A program made the position numbers and the translations under genes. Below the pieces are notes generated by a model. That model was not told the origin of the DNA and did no database searches. It worked only from the letters and a program-made list of their open reading frames with translations. DNA of 64,000 nucleotides from Desulfuromonas sp. TF (GTDB taxonomy: Bacteria > Desulfobacterota > Desulfuromonadia > Desulfuromonadales > ATBO01), in contig NZ_KI421428.1 in NCBI RefSeq assembly GCF_000472285.1, positions 153,094 to 217,093 of the forward strand, given 5' to 3'. This document shows positions 50,562 through 63,448 of the stretch, piece after piece. Positions within the stretch are counted from its first letter, which is position 1; each line of letters begins with the position of its first letter.

Positions 50562-50628
50562 GTGAGGGGTGAGGAGTCAAAGCAAAGCAGAGTTAATCCC
50601 CTCACTCCCCTCCCCTGACCCCTCACTT
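50562..50628. repeat. heptanucleotide-period tract with inverted halves (GTGAGGG-like)
   Basis: GTGAGGG, GTGAGGA, GTCAAAG at 50562-50582. The opposite strand, read from 50628, gives GTGAGGG, GTCAGGG, GAGGGGA, GTGAGGG. The two halves are inverted with a 20-nt centre. The argG stop codon (TGA at 50623-50625) lies inside the last unit. Confidence 0.6.
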
Positions 50629-51840
50629 GTTCTTAAGCATCATGCTGCGGATGCGCAGGCGCAGGGCATTGAGCTTGATGAAACCTTCGGCGTCGGCCTG
50701 GTTGTAGACCTGGTCGGCTTCAAAGGTGGCGAACTCGACGTTGAACAGGGAATCGGTATCAGATTTGCGTCCGACGGTGCGGCAGTGCCCCTTGTAGAGC
50801 TTGACCCGGGCCATCCCGTTGACGGTCTTCTGAGTTTCATCGATGAGGGCCTGCAAGGCGAGGCGCTCGGGAGCGAACCAGTAGCCGTTATAGATCATCT
50901 CGGCGTAGCGGGAGACCAGGGAGTCGCGCAGGTGCATGACTTCGCGGTCCATGGTGATCGACTCGACCGCCCGGTGCGCTTCCTCGAGGATGGTGCCGCC
51001 GGGGGTCTCATAAACGCCGCGGCTCTTCATCCCGACGTATCGGTTCTCCAGCAGGTCGACCCGTCCGATGCCGTGTTTACCGCCGAACGCATTGAGTCTG
51101 GCCAGCAGGGCCGCCGGGGCAAGTCGCTCGCCGTTGACGGCCACCGGATCTCCGCCCCTGAATTCGATTTCCACGTATTCGGGCTGGTCGGGAGCGTCCT
51201 CGGGGCGGACGGTCAGGGCGTACATCTCTTCCGGAGCTTCGGCCCAGGGATCTTCGAGAATCGCCCCTTCGAAGGAGATGTGCAGCAGGTTGCGGTCCGA
51301 GCTCCAGGGGAACTTCTTGCTGGTCGGCACCGGGATATCATGCTGACGGGCGTACTCCTCCAACGCCGTGCGGCTGTTGAGATCCCACTCCCGCCAGGGG
51401 GCGATGACATGGATGCTCGGGTCGAAATGGTAGTAGCCGAGTTCGAAACGGACCTGGTCGTTACCCTTGCCGGTGGCGCCGTGGGAGACGGCGTCGGCCC
51501 CTTCGGCCTCGGCGATCTCCATCTGCTTCTTGGCGATGAGCGGCCGGGCGATGGAGGTGCCCAGGAAATAGCGTCCCTCGTAGATGGCGTTGGCGCGGAA
51601 CATGGGGAAGACGAAATCGCGGACGAATTCCTCACGCAGATCCTCGATGTAGCACTTGCTGGCGCCGGTCTTCCGGGCTTTCTCCGGGATGAAGTCGAGT
51701 TCTTCCCCCTGACCGAGATCGGCGGAAAAGGCGATGACTTCACACCCGTATTCCTCCACCAGCCACTTGAGGATGATGGAGGTGTCGAGTCCGCCGGAGT
51801 AGGCGAGAACGGCTTTTTTGACGGTACCTTTACGCGACAT
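50623..51840 (-). CDS. argG: argininosuccinate synthase
   Basis: 405 aa. The PP-loop [15 protein letters not shown] and the blocks [20 protein letters not shown] and [11 protein letters not shown] are diagnostic. ATP-dependent condensation of citrulline with aspartate. GGAG lies 9 nt before the ATG. The gene ends within a heptad repeat tract. The RDD protein gene lies 47 nt upstream on the strand. Confidence 0.97.
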   Translation of the reverse strand: MSRKGTVKKAVLAYSGGLDTSIILKWLVEEYGCEVIAFSADLGQGEELDFIPEKARKTGASKCYIEDLREEFVRDFVFPMFRANAIYEGRYFLGTSIARPLIAKKQMEIAEAEGADAVSHGATGKGNDQVRFELGYYHFDPSIHVIAPWREWDLNSRTALEEYARQHDIPVPTSKKFPWSSDRNLLHISFEGAILEDPWAEAPEEMYALTVRPEDAPDQPEYVEIEFRGGDPVAVNGERLAPAALLARLNAFGGKHGIGRVDLLENRYVGMKSRGVYETPGGTILEEAHRAVESITMDREVMHLRDSLVSRYAEMIYNGYWFAPERLALQALIDETQKTVNGMARVKLYKGHCRTVGRKSDTDSLFNVEFATFEADQVYNQADAEGFIKLNALRLRIRSMMLKNK

Positions 51841-51887
51841 TTCAATGTTCTCCTTATCAAGGATACAGGGTCAAGGAAACCTTGAGC

Positions 51888-52520
51888 CTAGAGTTTTATG
51901 ACATACGTGTCGGCTATCTTGTCGTGCAGCCCCTGTTTCTGAAGGTCGAAGGCTACCATGAGATAGCCGATGCCGAGAAGGATTACCGAGACGAATTTTC
52001 CGAGGACCTCCCGCAGGGCGGCCTTGCCGTACCCGATTTCCATGCCGTTGGTGCGGATTACCTTGATCCGAAGGGCCATCTTTCCGGGAGTCTGGCCGCA
52101 ATAACCGGTAAAGAAGACGTAGTACGCCACAGTCAGCACCGTGCCGAAAAGCCAGATGACAATGGAGATCATGCTTTGTCCCGACCCGTTCAGGCCGCCG
52201 TCGAAACGGGCGGTCGCCAGTCCCAGCAACAGACCGAGCGTGACCTCGACCGCCGTGACCAGCACCCAGTCTACAATAGCGGCAATCATCCTGATCCAGA
52301 ACCCGGCCTTCGGGAGCGTCGTCGGCGAGGGGTGCGGAACTTCTTCCGCCTCCGACTGCAGTTCCGGTTCAGCTGGCCCGAATACCGGAGCTGCTACCAT
52401 CCCGCGGGGCAGAGGAAAGCTCTTCCGGCATCGTGGGCAGCTCGCCCGGGTTGCCCGAGAGGGAATCCGGTCAGAATCGACATCCCGGAAAAAACCGCAA
52501 TGGGGGCAGGTGATGGTCAT
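51888..52520 (-). CDS. RDD-family membrane protein with N-terminal zinc ribbon
   Basis: 210 aa. The N-terminus has two CxxC pairs (ITCPHCGFF and RASCPRCRKSF), a MJ0042-type zinc finger. A variable linker (40-80) and an RDD domain follow, with three or four membrane helices (residues about 85-205; AGFWIRMIAAIVDWVLV opens it and the arginine plus aspartates are in place). Function unknown; RDD proteins may act as Na+/H+ antiporters or protein partners. It sits between argF and argG in an otherwise biosynthetic cluster, which makes a link to amino-acid transport possible, not proven. Confidence 0.88.
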   Translation of the reverse strand: MTITCPHCGFFRDVDSDRIPSRATRASCPRCRKSFPLPRGMVAAPVFGPAEPELQSEAEEVPHPSPTTLPKAGFWIRMIAAIVDWVLVTAVEVTLGLLLGLATARFDGGLNGSGQSMISIVIWLFGTVLTVAYYVFFTGYCGQTPGKMALRIKVIRTNGMEIGYGKAALREVLGKFVSVILLGIGYLMVAFDLQKQGLHDKIADTYVIKL

Positions 52521-52533
52521 AAGTGCCTGGCTA

Positions 52534-52628
52534 TAAGCTGTAAGCTATAAGCTGTAAGCTGTAAGCTGTAAGCTGTAAGCTGTAAGCTGTAAGGCGGCAT
52601 TTTACTTACAGCTCGGAGCTTGCAGCTG
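52534..52628. repeat. heptanucleotide tandem repeat (TAAGCTG)8
   Basis: Eight almost perfect units of TAAGCTG (52534-52589, unit 2 ends in A) plus a degenerate TAAGGCG. A following inverted segment (TTACTTACAGCTCGGAGCTTGCAGCT, 52602-52627) pairs with them. It occupies the gap between the argF 3' end and the RDD gene start, so it lies inside the transcript if the cluster is one operon. Confidence 0.85.
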
Positions 52629-52631
52629 GTT

Positions 52632-53540
52632 TCAACCCATTAATGTCGCCAAGATCGCCTTCTGCACGTGCAGCCGGTTTTCCGCTTCGTCGAAGACCAC
52701 CGAGTGGGGGCTTTCGATGACTTCGTCGGCGATCTCCTCCCCCCGGTGGGCGGGGAGGCAGTGCAGCACGATGCAGGCGGAATCGGCCACTCGGAGGGTG
52801 TCGCCGTTGATCTGGAAGCCCACAAAGGCCTTTTCACGTTCTTTCTGCTCGGCTTCCATCCCCATGCTGGCCCATACGTCGGTGTTGAGGACGTGGGCTC
52901 CGCGCGCAGCTTCAAGCGGGTCGGCGGTGTAGGTGATTTTCGCTCCTGCCTGCCGGGCGCGCTCGACCACCTCCGGGTTCGGGGCGTATCCCCCGGGGGT
53001 GGCGACCTTCAGTTCGAAGCCGAAGACGGCGGCGGCATTGATCCAGCTGTTGGCCATGTTGTTGCCGTCGCCGATCCAACAGTAGGTCAGGTTGCGGTAA
53101 TCGCTCTTGTGCTCGATGACGGTGAACAGATCCGCCATGACCTGACAAGGGTGAAAGAGGTCTGTGAGGCCGTTGATCACCGGGATTCCGGACCAGTGTG
53201 CCAGCTCCTCCACACCTTCCTGGGAGTAGGTGCGGATCATGATTCCGTCGACGTACCGGGACATGACCCGGCCGGTGTCTTTGATCGGCTCCCCCCGGCC
53301 GATCTGGGTGGTCCCCGATGAAAGGAAGAGGGCATGCCCCCCCAAATGGTACATCCCGACTTCGAAGGAGACACGGGTGCGGGTCGAACTCTTCTCGAAG
53401 ATCATCCCGAGGGTCTTGCCCCGCAGGAGAGGATGGGGCTCTCCCCGTTTCTGCCTGGACTTGAGGTCGCGGGTCAGATCGAAAATCGCCTCGAGGTCGT
53501 CACGGCTCCAGTCGGAGAGGGAGAGAAAGTCTTTTTTCAC
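52632..53540 (-). CDS. argF: ornithine carbamoyltransferase
   Basis: 302 aa. I place the start at a GTG (53540) with AGGAG 8 nt upstream; a TTG at 53546 would leave only 2 nt spacing. Motifs: carbamoyl phosphate loop KSSTRTRVSFE, HCLPAHRGEE and LFHPCQVMADL. Forms citrulline from ornithine and carbamoyl phosphate. The product ends in LATLMG. Confidence 0.96.
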   Translation of the reverse strand: MKKDFLSLSDWSRDDLEAIFDLTRDLKSRQKRGEPHPLLRGKTLGMIFEKSSTRTRVSFEVGMYHLGGHALFLSSGTTQIGRGEPIKDTGRVMSRYVDGIMIRTYSQEGVEELAHWSGIPVINGLTDLFHPCQVMADLFTVIEHKSDYRNLTYCWIGDGNNMANSWINAAAVFGFELKVATPGGYAPNPEVVERARQAGAKITYTADPLEAARGAHVLNTDVWASMGMEAEQKEREKAFVGFQINGDTLRVADSACIVLHCLPAHRGEEIADEVIESPHSVVFDEAENRLHVQKAILATLMG

Positions 53541-53563
53541 AAACAAATCTCCTGAAGTCGAAT

Positions 53564-53632
53564 TGTGTCCTTTGTCATTTGTCCTTGGTCATTGGTTCTA
53601 AACAAATGACAAAGGACGAATGACCAATGACA
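53564..53632. repeat. heptanucleotide-period tract with inverted halves (TTTGTCA-like)
   Basis: Left half: TTTGTCA, TTTGTCC, TTGGTCA, TTGGTTC (53571-53598). Right half (53600-53632), read on the minus strand: TTGGTCA, TTCGTCC, TTTGTCA. A long imperfect hairpin results. It fills the gap between argF and argD. The unit is similar to the TTGGTCA heptamer known from cyanobacterial STRR repeats (general knowledge). Confidence 0.75.
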
Positions 53633-53634
53633 GA

Positions 53635-54828
53635 TTATATTTCAGCCAAGATGCCGTCGAGGATACCGATCATCTCGTCTATTTCCGCGCGGGTTACCGT
53701 GAGCGGCGGCACGAAGCGAAGCACGGTGTCGTGGGTGACGTTGAGGAGGACGCCGCGCTCATGTCCCTTTTTGACGATGTCGCCGGCGGGAACGGAGAGC
53801 CCCATGCCGACCATCAGCCCGATGCCGCGCACCCCGGTGACGAAAGAATAACGACTCTTCAGCTTCTCCAGTTCACCGGTCAGGTAGGCGCCCATGGCGA
53901 CGGCGTTCTCCAGCAACCCCTCCTCCAGGATGACGTTCACCGCCGCCAGCGCCGCGGAGGCCATCAACGGATTGCCGCCGAAGGTGGAGCCGTGGGTGCC
54001 GGGGGTGAAGGCGGCCGCGTATTCCTCCTTCGCCAGCATGGCGCCGATGGGGGCGCCGCCGGCCAGTGCCTTGGCCAGGGTCATGATATCGGGAGCGACG
54101 CCGAAATGCTCGTGGGCGAAGAGTCTGCCGGTCCGTCCGAGGCCGGTCTGCACCTCGTCGAGGATCAGCAGCAGGTCGTGCCGGTCGCAGATTTCGCGTA
54201 CCTGCCGTAGATAGTCGGCATCCGGAACGTTGACACCGCCTTCTCCCTGGATCGGCTCGAGCATGACGGCGCAGGTATTGGCGCTGACCGCTGCCGCGAT
54301 GGCCTGCGTGTCGTTGAAGGGAACGTGCTTGAAGCCGTGCAGCAGCGGGTCGAAGAAACGCTGCACCTTCTCCTGTCCGGTGGCCGAGACGGTGGCCATG
54401 GTGCGGCCGTGGAACGACTCGGCGGCGGTGATGATCTCGTAGCGCTCGGGGCCGAACTTTTCCCGGCTGTACTTGCGGGCGAGTTTGATCGCCGCCTCGT
54501 TGGCCTCGGCCCCGCTGTTGCAGAAAAACGCCCGGTCGGCAAAACTGCGGTCGCAGAGAAGCTCGGCGAGTTCGATCTGCTGAGGGATGTGATAGTAGTT
54601 GGAGCAGTGGATAAGCCTAGCCGCCTGCTCCTGTATGGCCTTGACCACCTTCGGGTGGCAGTGCCCCAGATTGTTGACCGCTACTCCGGCAAGAAAGTCG
54701 AGATAGCGCCTGCCGTCGGCGTCCCAGAGCACCGACCCCTCGCCCCGCACCGGAACGATCGGGTAGCGCCCGTAGGTCTTCATGATGACCTTCTCGGCCC
54801 GGTCAATCCACTGCTGTGAGTCTTTCAT
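53635..54828 (-). CDS. argD: acetylornithine aminotransferase
   Basis: 397 aa. Class III aminotransferase with the PLP-binding LILDEVQTGLGRTGRLFAHEHFGV, the Schiff-base lysine in TLAKALAGGAPIGAM and FFCNSGAEANEAAIKLAR. Converts N-acetylglutamate semialdehyde to N-acetylornithine. AGGGA lies 6 nt before the ATG. Preceded on the strand by argB. Confidence 0.96.
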   Translation of the reverse strand: MKDSQQWIDRAEKVIMKTYGRYPIVPVRGEGSVLWDADGRRYLDFLAGVAVNNLGHCHPKVVKAIQEQAARLIHCSNYYHIPQQIELAELLCDRSFADRAFFCNSGAEANEAAIKLARKYSREKFGPERYEIITAAESFHGRTMATVSATGQEKVQRFFDPLLHGFKHVPFNDTQAIAAAVSANTCAVMLEPIQGEGGVNVPDADYLRQVREICDRHDLLLILDEVQTGLGRTGRLFAHEHFGVAPDIMTLAKALAGGAPIGAMLAKEEYAAAFTPGTHGSTFGGNPLMASAALAAVNVILEEGLLENAVAMGAYLTGELEKLKSRYSFVTGVRGIGLMVGMGLSVPAGDIVKKGHERGVLLNVTHDTVLRFVPPLTVTRAEIDEMIGILDGILAEI

Positions 54829-54859
54829 AAGTTATCCCTGATAGAATTATTCAGCCCCC

Positions 54860-55815
<956 letters not shown>

Positions 55816-55856
55816 GTTAAGCGGGATTTTACCTCGCGGATCACCGGTCACCGCCT

Positions 55857-57202
<1,346 letters not shown>

Positions 57203-57206
<4 letters not shown>

Positions 57207-57733
57207 GTCAGTTCCTCGACCAGAATCCGGTCATTGGTGTAGATGCAGATTTCGGAGGCGATCTTCATCGACTCTTCGGCGATCTCCCGGGCCGAGAGAG
57301 GAGAATGCGCGACCAGGGAGCGGGCCGCGGCCAGGGCGAAAGGGCCTCCCGAACCGATGGAGGCGACCCCGTCGTCGGGTTCGATCACGTCCCCCGCTCC
57401 CGACAGCACCAGAGTGGTTTCCTTGTCCGCCACGATCAGCAGGGCTTCGAGTTTGCGCAGGATGCGGTCGGTGCGCCAGTCCTTGGCCAGCGCCACCGCG
57501 GACCGCGACAGGTTTCCGCGGAATTCCTGGAGCTTGGCCTCGAATTTTTCGAACAGTGTGAATGCGTCGGCGGTACTCCCGGCAAATCCCGCCAGCACCT
57601 TATCGTCATGCATGCGCCGGATCTTGCGCGCCGTGTGTTTCATGACCGTGTTGCCCATGGTCACCTGACCGTCTCCGGCAAGGGCAACGCTGCCGTTCTT
57701 TCGCACACAAAGGATGGTGGTTCCCCGAAACAT
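57203..57733 (-). CDS. hslV: ATP-dependent protease subunit HslV
   Basis: 176 aa from the ATG at 57733 (GGAAG upstream). Proteasome beta-like. The nucleophile Thr is in [12 protein letters not shown] near the N-terminus, followed by [22 protein letters not shown] and [18 protein letters not shown] four-residue MFRG leader precedes the first Thr, longer than in E. coli, where Thr follows Met directly, so processing may differ. Forms the HslVU complex with the following gene. Confidence 0.95.
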
Positions 57734-57885
57734 GCGTCTTCCTTCTTCAAGGGTGGACGGAACATCGACAAAGGAAAAAATATACCACAGTGTTCCGGCC
57801 AAAAAAAGAATAATGCCGCGAAACCCATATACGCCTGAACAGACGATCCGGGGCTGCGGCGATCATACAGAATGGCGGAGGGGCC

Positions 57886-59010
57886 CTATTGTCGGGGCAG
57901 CACCAGCGTCACGGTCGTCCCCCGGCCTGGCTCGCTCTCCAGGTGAATTCGTCCGCCATGGCTCTGAATGAATTCACGGGTATAGAAAAGTCCCAGGCCG
58001 AACCCGCGCACCTGGCCTGTATTGCCGGGATCGATTTGATAGAATTTTTCGAAGATTTTCGGCAGTTCAGCTGGGAGTATCCCTCTTCCCGTGTCCCGGA
58101 TGATCAGTTGCACGGAATCGGTCGAAACCTCTCCCGAGAGCGAAACGGTGCCTCCTTCGGGAGTGAACTTGACGGCATTGTCCAGCACCGCCTTGAGGGC
58201 GAAATCGATCCTTTGTCGATCGAGTTCCATCGAAGGGTACTCCCCTTGCAGGGAACTGGTGACGGTGATTCCCTGTGCGGCGGCGGCGTCTCGCGAGGAG
58301 GCCAGAACAGACTCGGCCAGATTCCTGAGATTGATCATACTCAGTTGGGGCGGACCTTCCTGCAGAATGGCCTCGCTGTAATAAAGAAGGTCCTGGATCA
58401 GGTATGTCAGGTAGTCGGATTCCTCGAGGATAAGAGAGAGCGTCGACTGAAAGGCCGGATCATCAGGATCCCCGATGCCGCGGGCAAGGTTCTGGATGAA
58501 CAGGGAGATGGCCGTAACGGGGGTCTTGAGCTTGTGGGAAATAAGGCCGAGAAAGTCGGATTTGAGGCGGTCTGAACGCTTGAGATGAAGCAGTTCCTCC
58601 TTGAGGATTTTCTTCTCAAGGACCCTGTCAATGGTCGTTTTCAGCTCCAGGAGGTTGATCGGCTTGCTGATGAAATCGTCGGCATCAGCCTTGAGGGCGC
58701 GAAGAATCGTTTCCTTATCGGCGTAGCCGGTCATGATGACCACTGCCTGATTTGGCGATTTTTCCTTGACGGAATGCAGGAGTTCGAGTCCGCTCATGTG
58801 GGGCATCATGACGTCGGTGAGGATCACGTCCACGGGGTGCCGGGCGAGAATCGCAAGCGCTTCATCGCCGTCGGCAGCCTGGAAGATCCTGTAGCCTTTC
58901 AGGATCCTGGTGCAGAGGTCCCGGATGACGGCTTCGTCGTCGACGACCAGGATGCACCTCTCATCTGTTTCCTGCTGCAGCCTGAGTTCTTCCCCGATTT
59001 CCAGTTGCAA
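57886..59010 (-). CDS. receiver-histidine kinase hybrid
   Basis: 374 aa if the TTG at 59010 is used (GGAGG 5 nt upstream); an ATG at 59031 without ribosome binding site would add 7 residues. N-terminal receiver (CILVVDDEAVIRDLC, phosphoacceptor in VILTDVMMPHMSGLEL, KP in ISKPINLLEL), coiled coil, then a HisKA domain with the phospho-His in GLISHKLKTPVTAIS and an ATPase domain (NAVKFTPEGG, DTGRGI, GFGLGLFYTREFI). Such receiver-first kinases act as intermediates in phosphorelays. The separate regulator is not encoded here. Confidence 0.9.
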   Translation of the reverse strand: MQLEIGEELRLQQETDERCILVVDDEAVIRDLCTRILKGYRIFQAADGDEALAILARHPVDVILTDVMMPHMSGLELLHSVKEKSPNQAVVIMTGYADKETILRALKADADDFISKPINLLELKTTIDRVLEKKILKEELLHLKRSDRLKSDFLGLISHKLKTPVTAISLFIQNLARGIGDPDDPAFQSTLSLILEESDYLTYLIQDLLYYSEAILQEGPPQLSMINLRNLAESVLASSRDAAAAQGITVTSSLQGEYPSMELDRQRIDFALKAVLDNAVKFTPEGGTVSLSGEVSTDSVQLIIRDTGRGILPAELPKIFEKFYQIDPGNTGQVRGFGLGLFYTREFIQSHGGRIHLESEPGRGTTVTLVLPRQ

Positions 59011-59180
59011 TATTTCCTCCACCCCGTCCATGGGAAGGGGAGTCGAAGCAATAACGTCAGCACCATATTCAAAATAAATGACAACCCCGGGGGCGCATCA
59101 TCTGCAAGCCCCGTCAGCGAGGCCGCTTCTGCATCATTTCTGCATCGGGGAAAGTATAGCACTTTTCCCGCCGACAATAG

Positions 59181-61829
59181 CTAGCCTACCATCATGGCCT
59201 CGACCAGTTCGTCGGCCGCTGCCAGGGCATCGTCCAACTTCCCGGGCTGGCTGCCGCCGGCCTGAGCCATATCGGGCCGGCCGCCTCCCCGGCCGCCCAC
59301 CCGCTCGGCTAGTTCCTTGATGAGTCTGCCGGCGTGGAGACGCTGGGTCAGATCAGAGGTGACGGCGACCAAGAGGTTGGCCTTTCCGTCAATTTCACAC
59401 CCCAGGACGATAACGCCGGAGTGGAGTTTTTCCCGGAGCCGGTCCGCCATCTCCCGCAGCCCCTTGGCATCCGTGCTTTCCACCCGTACCGAAAGCACCT
59501 TGACTCCCTTCACCTCCCGGGCCTGATCCAGCAGCTCTCCGGCACGGCCGGAAGTGAGCTTGCTCTGCAGCGCAGCCAATTCCCTCTCCATCTCCTTCTG
59601 CTGCTCCAGAAGCTTCTGCAGGCGGGTCTCCAGGTGGCCGCGATCGCTTTTGAGCAGGACCGCCATGCGCTCCAGAGCCTGTTCCTGTTCTCTGACGATT
59701 TCCAGCGCCCGGGCTCCGGTGACCGCCTCGATCCGCCGTACGCCGGCGGCGATTCCCGTCTCCTGCAGGATCTTGAACAGACCGATGTCGCCTGCCGCCG
59801 TGATATGGGTGCCGCCGCACAACTCGGTGCTGAATTCGCCCACCTGGACAACCCGGACGGTCTCTCCGTATTTTTCTCCGAACAGGGCGGTGGCTCCGCT
59901 GGCGATAGCCTGCTCGGCGGAGGTCTCCTCGGTGGACACCGGTTCGTTCTCCCGGACCCGCCGGTTGACTTCCTTTTCCACCCGCGCGATCTCTTCGGGG
60001 CTCAGTGCCGAATAGTGGGTGAAATCGAAGCGCAGCCGCTCCGGAGTGACCAGAGAGCCCGCCTGCTTGACATGATCACCCAGGATTTCGATGAGGACCG
60101 CCTGCAGGATGTGGGTGGAGGTGTGGTTCAGGGCCGTGGCCTGGCGGATAGCGGCATCCACGAGCAGGTCGGCGGCATCTCCCTTCCTAAGAACACCGGA
60201 GACGACTTCTCCGACATGGATCGTCAGGTCCGGAAGGGGTCTTCTGGTATCGATCACCTTGATCCTGGCTTCGCCGGTGCGGATCTCGCCCTGATCGCCG
60301 ACCTGGCCCCCCGACTCGCCATAGAAAGGGGTGGTCGAAGTGATGATTTCAACCTGCTCGCCTTTTCCTGCCTCGGCTACCGGGAGGCCTTCCTGGAGGA
60401 TGGCCAGAACGACGCCGTAATCGGTCAGGGTGTTGTAGCCGGTGAATTCGCTGCGGATGTTTTCCTCGCGCATCTGTCGGTAGACGGCGGAAACAGCCTC
60501 CTCGCCGGAGCCTTTCCAGTGTTCGCGGGCCTGCCGGCGCTGCTGCTCCATGCATACGTCGAATCCTGCTTCATCAAGGGAGAAGCCTTCGCTCTCGACG
60601 ATATCGGCGGTGAGGTCGACGGGAAAACCGAAGGTGTCGTAGAGGCGAAAGACGATTTCGCCGGGAATGACTCTCAGGCCGCCTTTTTTGAGTTTGGCCA
60701 CTTCTTCGTTTAGGATGCGCAGGCCGTTGTCGAGGGTCTGGATGAAGCGCTCTTCCTCGTTCCTGACCACTTTGGCGACGTAATCCGCCCTTTCCGCCAG
60801 TTCTGGATAGGCGCCGGCCATCGATTCGATGACATAGCGGGCGCTACGGTACAGGACCGGCTCGGCGAAGCCGAGCATCTTGGCGTGGCGGGCGGCGCGG
60901 CGCATGATCCGCCGCAGCACGTAGCCGCGCCCTTCATTGCTCGGCAGGACGCCGTCGCCGATGAGAAAGGCCGTGGCCCGGCTGTGATCGGCGATCACCC
61001 GCATGGAGACGTCGTCGGAATCCCTGGTTCCATAGGTTTTGCCCGAGAGCTTCTCGACGAAGGCGATGATTCCGCGCAGCAGGTCGGTGTCGTAGTTGGA
61101 CTTCACCCCCTGCATGACGGTGCAGATGCGCTCCAGTCCCATGCCCGTATCGACGGACGGCTTGGGAAGCGGCGTCAGGGTGCCGTCGGCGCTGCGGTCG
61201 AACTGCATGAAGACGTTGTTCCAGATTTCCATGTAGCGGTCGCAGTCGCAGCCGACGCCGCAATCCGGATTTTCGCAGGCCATCTCCGGGCCATTGTCCC
61301 AGAAGATTTCCGTGCAGGGGCCGCAGGGGCCTGTATCCCCCATCGACCAGAAGTTGTCCTTTTCACCGAAGCGGAAGATCCTCTCCCGCGGCACGCCTTC
61401 CTGTCGGTGCCAGATCTCGGCCGCCTCATCGTCCTCGGTGTAGACGGTCACGTAGAGAAGGTCCTTGTCCAGCCCGAGCTCCCGGGTGAGGAAATCCCAG
61501 GCGAAGGCGATCGCTTCTTTTTTGAAATAGTCGCCGAAGGAGAAATTGCCGAGCATCTCGAAGAAGGTGTGGTGGCGGGCGGTGCGGCCGACGTTCTCCA
61601 GATCGTTGTGCTTGCCTCCGGCCCGCACGCACTTCTGGGAGCTGGCGGCCCGGGTGTAATCGCGCTTCTCCCGCCCCAGAAAAACGTCCTTGAACTGGTT
61701 CATTCCGGCGTTGGTGAAAAGCAGGGTCGGATCGTTGTGGGGGATGAGAGAGGAGGAGGGGACGATCGTGTGGCCCCGTTCCTCAAAATAGCGCAGAAAG
61801 CGGCTGCGGATTTCATTGCCGGTGTGCAT
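59181..61829 (-). CDS. alaS: alanyl-tRNA synthetase
   Basis: 882 aa, full length. Class II catalytic domain at the N-terminus ([34 protein letters not shown]), editing domain with [11 protein letters not shown] and [13 protein letters not shown], and the C-terminal Gly-rich C-Ala domain ending [15 protein letters not shown]. Charges tRNA-Ala. A cysteine group [13 protein letters not shown] near residue 190 is a potential zinc site in part of the family. 12 nt after the recX stop. Confidence 0.97.
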   Translation of the reverse strand: MHTGNEIRSRFLRYFEERGHTIVPSSSLIPHNDPTLLFTNAGMNQFKDVFLGREKRDYTRAASSQKCVRAGGKHNDLENVGRTARHHTFFEMLGNFSFGDYFKKEAIAFAWDFLTRELGLDKDLLYVTVYTEDDEAAEIWHRQEGVPRERIFRFGEKDNFWSMGDTGPCGPCTEIFWDNGPEMACENPDCGVGCDCDRYMEIWNNVFMQFDRSADGTLTPLPKPSVDTGMGLERICTVMQGVKSNYDTDLLRGIIAFVEKLSGKTYGTRDSDDVSMRVIADHSRATAFLIGDGVLPSNEGRGYVLRRIMRRAARHAKMLGFAEPVLYRSARYVIESMAGAYPELAERADYVAKVVRNEEERFIQTLDNGLRILNEEVAKLKKGGLRVIPGEIVFRLYDTFGFPVDLTADIVESEGFSLDEAGFDVCMEQQRRQAREHWKGSGEEAVSAVYRQMREENIRSEFTGYNTLTDYGVVLAILQEGLPVAEAGKGEQVEIITSTTPFYGESGGQVGDQGEIRTGEARIKVIDTRRPLPDLTIHVGEVVSGVLRKGDAADLLVDAAIRQATALNHTSTHILQAVLIEILGDHVKQAGSLVTPERLRFDFTHYSALSPEEIARVEKEVNRRVRENEPVSTEETSAEQAIASGATALFGEKYGETVRVVQVGEFSTELCGGTHITAAGDIGLFKILQETGIAAGVRRIEAVTGARALEIVREQEQALERMAVLLKSDRGHLETRLQKLLEQQKEMERELAALQSKLTSGRAGELLDQAREVKGVKVLSVRVESTDAKGLREMADRLREKLHSGVIVLGCEIDGKANLLVAVTSDLTQRLHAGRLIKELAERVGGRGGGRPDMAQAGGSQPGKLDDALAAADELVEAMMVG

Positions 61830-61841
61830 GATGGGATTCTT

Positions 61842-62300
61842 CTACCTTTCTTCCTTCAGAAATGAAAGCACCAAGGAGAGGGGAAACCCCCGGCGCAGAA
61901 AAAAATTGACCGCCCGCCGCCGCTGCCTTTCATCGGCGCTCGCGTAGGAGAAATCGGGAAACCGAAGGCGACGAAGATCCGCGAGGAGTTCTTCCTCGCT
62001 GCATTCCCGTTCCGCTTCCTCAATGGCCGCCAAAGCGGCGGCTTCATTCACACCGCGCGCCCTGAGATCGGCCAATATCCGTCGACCCACCGCCCGGCCG
62101 CTTCGCATCAGAGAGCGGGCCCTTTCCAGGGCGAACCGTGCATCATCCACATATCTCAGGTCCCTGCAGCGCTGCAGCGCCGCCTCGATGCTTGACGGGC
62201 TGAAACCTTTTTTCCGGAGCCGCTCGGCGAGTTCCGCCTCGCTGTGTTCCCGCATGGTCAGGAGCCGCAAGGCGGCCGGCAGGGCGTCAGATTCTTTCAC
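61842..62300 (-). CDS. recX: regulatory protein RecX
   Basis: 152 aa, three-helix repeats: ALRLLTMREHSEAELAERLRKKGF and the following tandem modules with YVDDARFALERARSLMRSGR. Inhibits RecA filament growth. The frame overlaps the pilT stop by 4 nt and alaS follows after 12 nt, so recA-pilT-recX-alaS reads like one operon. Confidence 0.93.
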   Translation of the reverse strand: MKESDALPAALRLLTMREHSEAELAERLRKKGFSPSSIEAALQRCRDLRYVDDARFALERARSLMRSGRAVGRRILADLRARGVNEAAALAAIEEAERECSEEELLADLRRLRFPDFSYASADERQRRRAVNFFLRRGFPLSLVLSFLKEER

Positions 62301-63442
62301 GACGGATCGGTTGCTTCCTTCTCCGCCGAGTTCCCGTCCTTTTCGAAGTCTTCCCAGGAGAGATCGGAGGTGGAGGAAATCCCGGACATCTTCAGCTTGA
62401 AATCGTCCGGATTGGAGGCCTGTCGCATGGCTTCCTCAAAGGTGATGAGCTTGCGCTTCAGCAGTCCCATGAGGGACTGATCGAAGGTCTGCATCCCGTA
62501 GGCGACAAACCCCTGCTGGATAGCCTCCCTGATCTGCTTGGTCTTTTCCTTGTCGTCGATGAGTTCGCGGGTGCGCGCGGTCGACCGCATGATCTCGATG
62601 GCCGGCACCCTCCCCTTGCCGTCGGAGCACGGGACCAGGCGCTGGGAAATGACCGCCTTGAGGACCGCCGAGAGCTGCAGGCGGATCTGTCTCTGGTGGT
62701 AGGGAGGAAAGACCGCGACGATGCGGTTGATGGTTTCGGTGGCATCGATGGTATGGAGGGTGGAGAGAACCATGTGGCCGGTTTCGGCGGCGTGAAGGGC
62801 TGTCTCGATCGTTTCCTCGTCCCGCATCTCCCCCACCAGGATGATGTCCGGATCCTGGCGCAGAGCGCTTTTGAGAGCAATGGTGTAATTTTCAGTGTCG
62901 GAGCCCACTTCCCGCTGATTTATGATGCTCTTTTTGTCCCGATGCAGGAATTCGACGGGATCCTCGATGGTAACGATATGGCTGGTGCGATTAGCGTTTA
63001 TGAAGTCGAGGATGGCGGCCAGAGTGGTCGATTTTCCCGAGCCGGTGGCTCCCGTCACCAGCACCAGGCCGCGCTCTTCCATGGCGATTTTCTTGATCAC
63101 CGACGGCAGGTTCAGGTTGTCGATGTCAGGGATGTCGACGGGGATGACCCGAAAGACCATGGAGATGGTGCCGCGTTGGGTGAAGACATTGACGCGGAAC
63201 CGCCCCAGTCCGGGGACCCCATAGGCCAGATCGACTTCCCGGATTTCATCGAAGCGGGCACGCTGGCGCTCGTTCATGATGTTGTGGGCGATCTGGCGAA
63301 TGACGTCCGGAGCGATGCGCGGAGCCTTGGGCAGAGGGCGCAGAGCCCCGTCGATCCGGTAGATCGGGGGAAGTCCCGCCTTCAGGTGAATGTCCGAAGC
63401 CCTGGATTTCAGGGCCACGGAAAGAATGTCGTTCAATTCCAT
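62297..63442 (-). CDS. pilT: twitching motility ATPase PilT
   Basis: 381 aa. Type IV pilus retraction ATPase: Walker A TGATGSGKSTTLAAI, Asp box IVTIEDPVEFLH, Walker B DPDIILVGEMRDEET and the His box HMVLSTLHTIDATETINR. The C-terminal extension after AIRQASNPDDF (about 25 residues) is longer than in E. coli or Pseudomonas. No pil genes for the fibre are in the window. Located between recA and recX, an order found in relatives. Confidence 0.95.
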   Translation of the reverse strand: MELNDILSVALKSRASDIHLKAGLPPIYRIDGALRPLPKAPRIAPDVIRQIAHNIMNERQRARFDEIREVDLAYGVPGLGRFRVNVFTQRGTISMVFRVIPVDIPDIDNLNLPSVIKKIAMEERGLVLVTGATGSGKSTTLAAILDFINANRTSHIVTIEDPVEFLHRDKKSIINQREVGSDTENYTIALKSALRQDPDIILVGEMRDEETIETALHAAETGHMVLSTLHTIDATETINRIVAVFPPYHQRQIRLQLSAVLKAVISQRLVPCSDGKGRVPAIEIMRSTARTRELIDDKEKTKQIREAIQQGFVAYGMQTFDQSLMGLLKRKLITFEEAMRQASNPDDFKLKMSGISSTSDLSWEDFEKDGNSAEKEATDPS

Positions 63443-63448
63443 CGATTC

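Noticed and set aside
52534-52628. CRISPR array
   Set aside because: Repeats are 7 bp without spacers. The other tandem tracts also have 7- or 9-bp units, so no CRISPR is present in the window.
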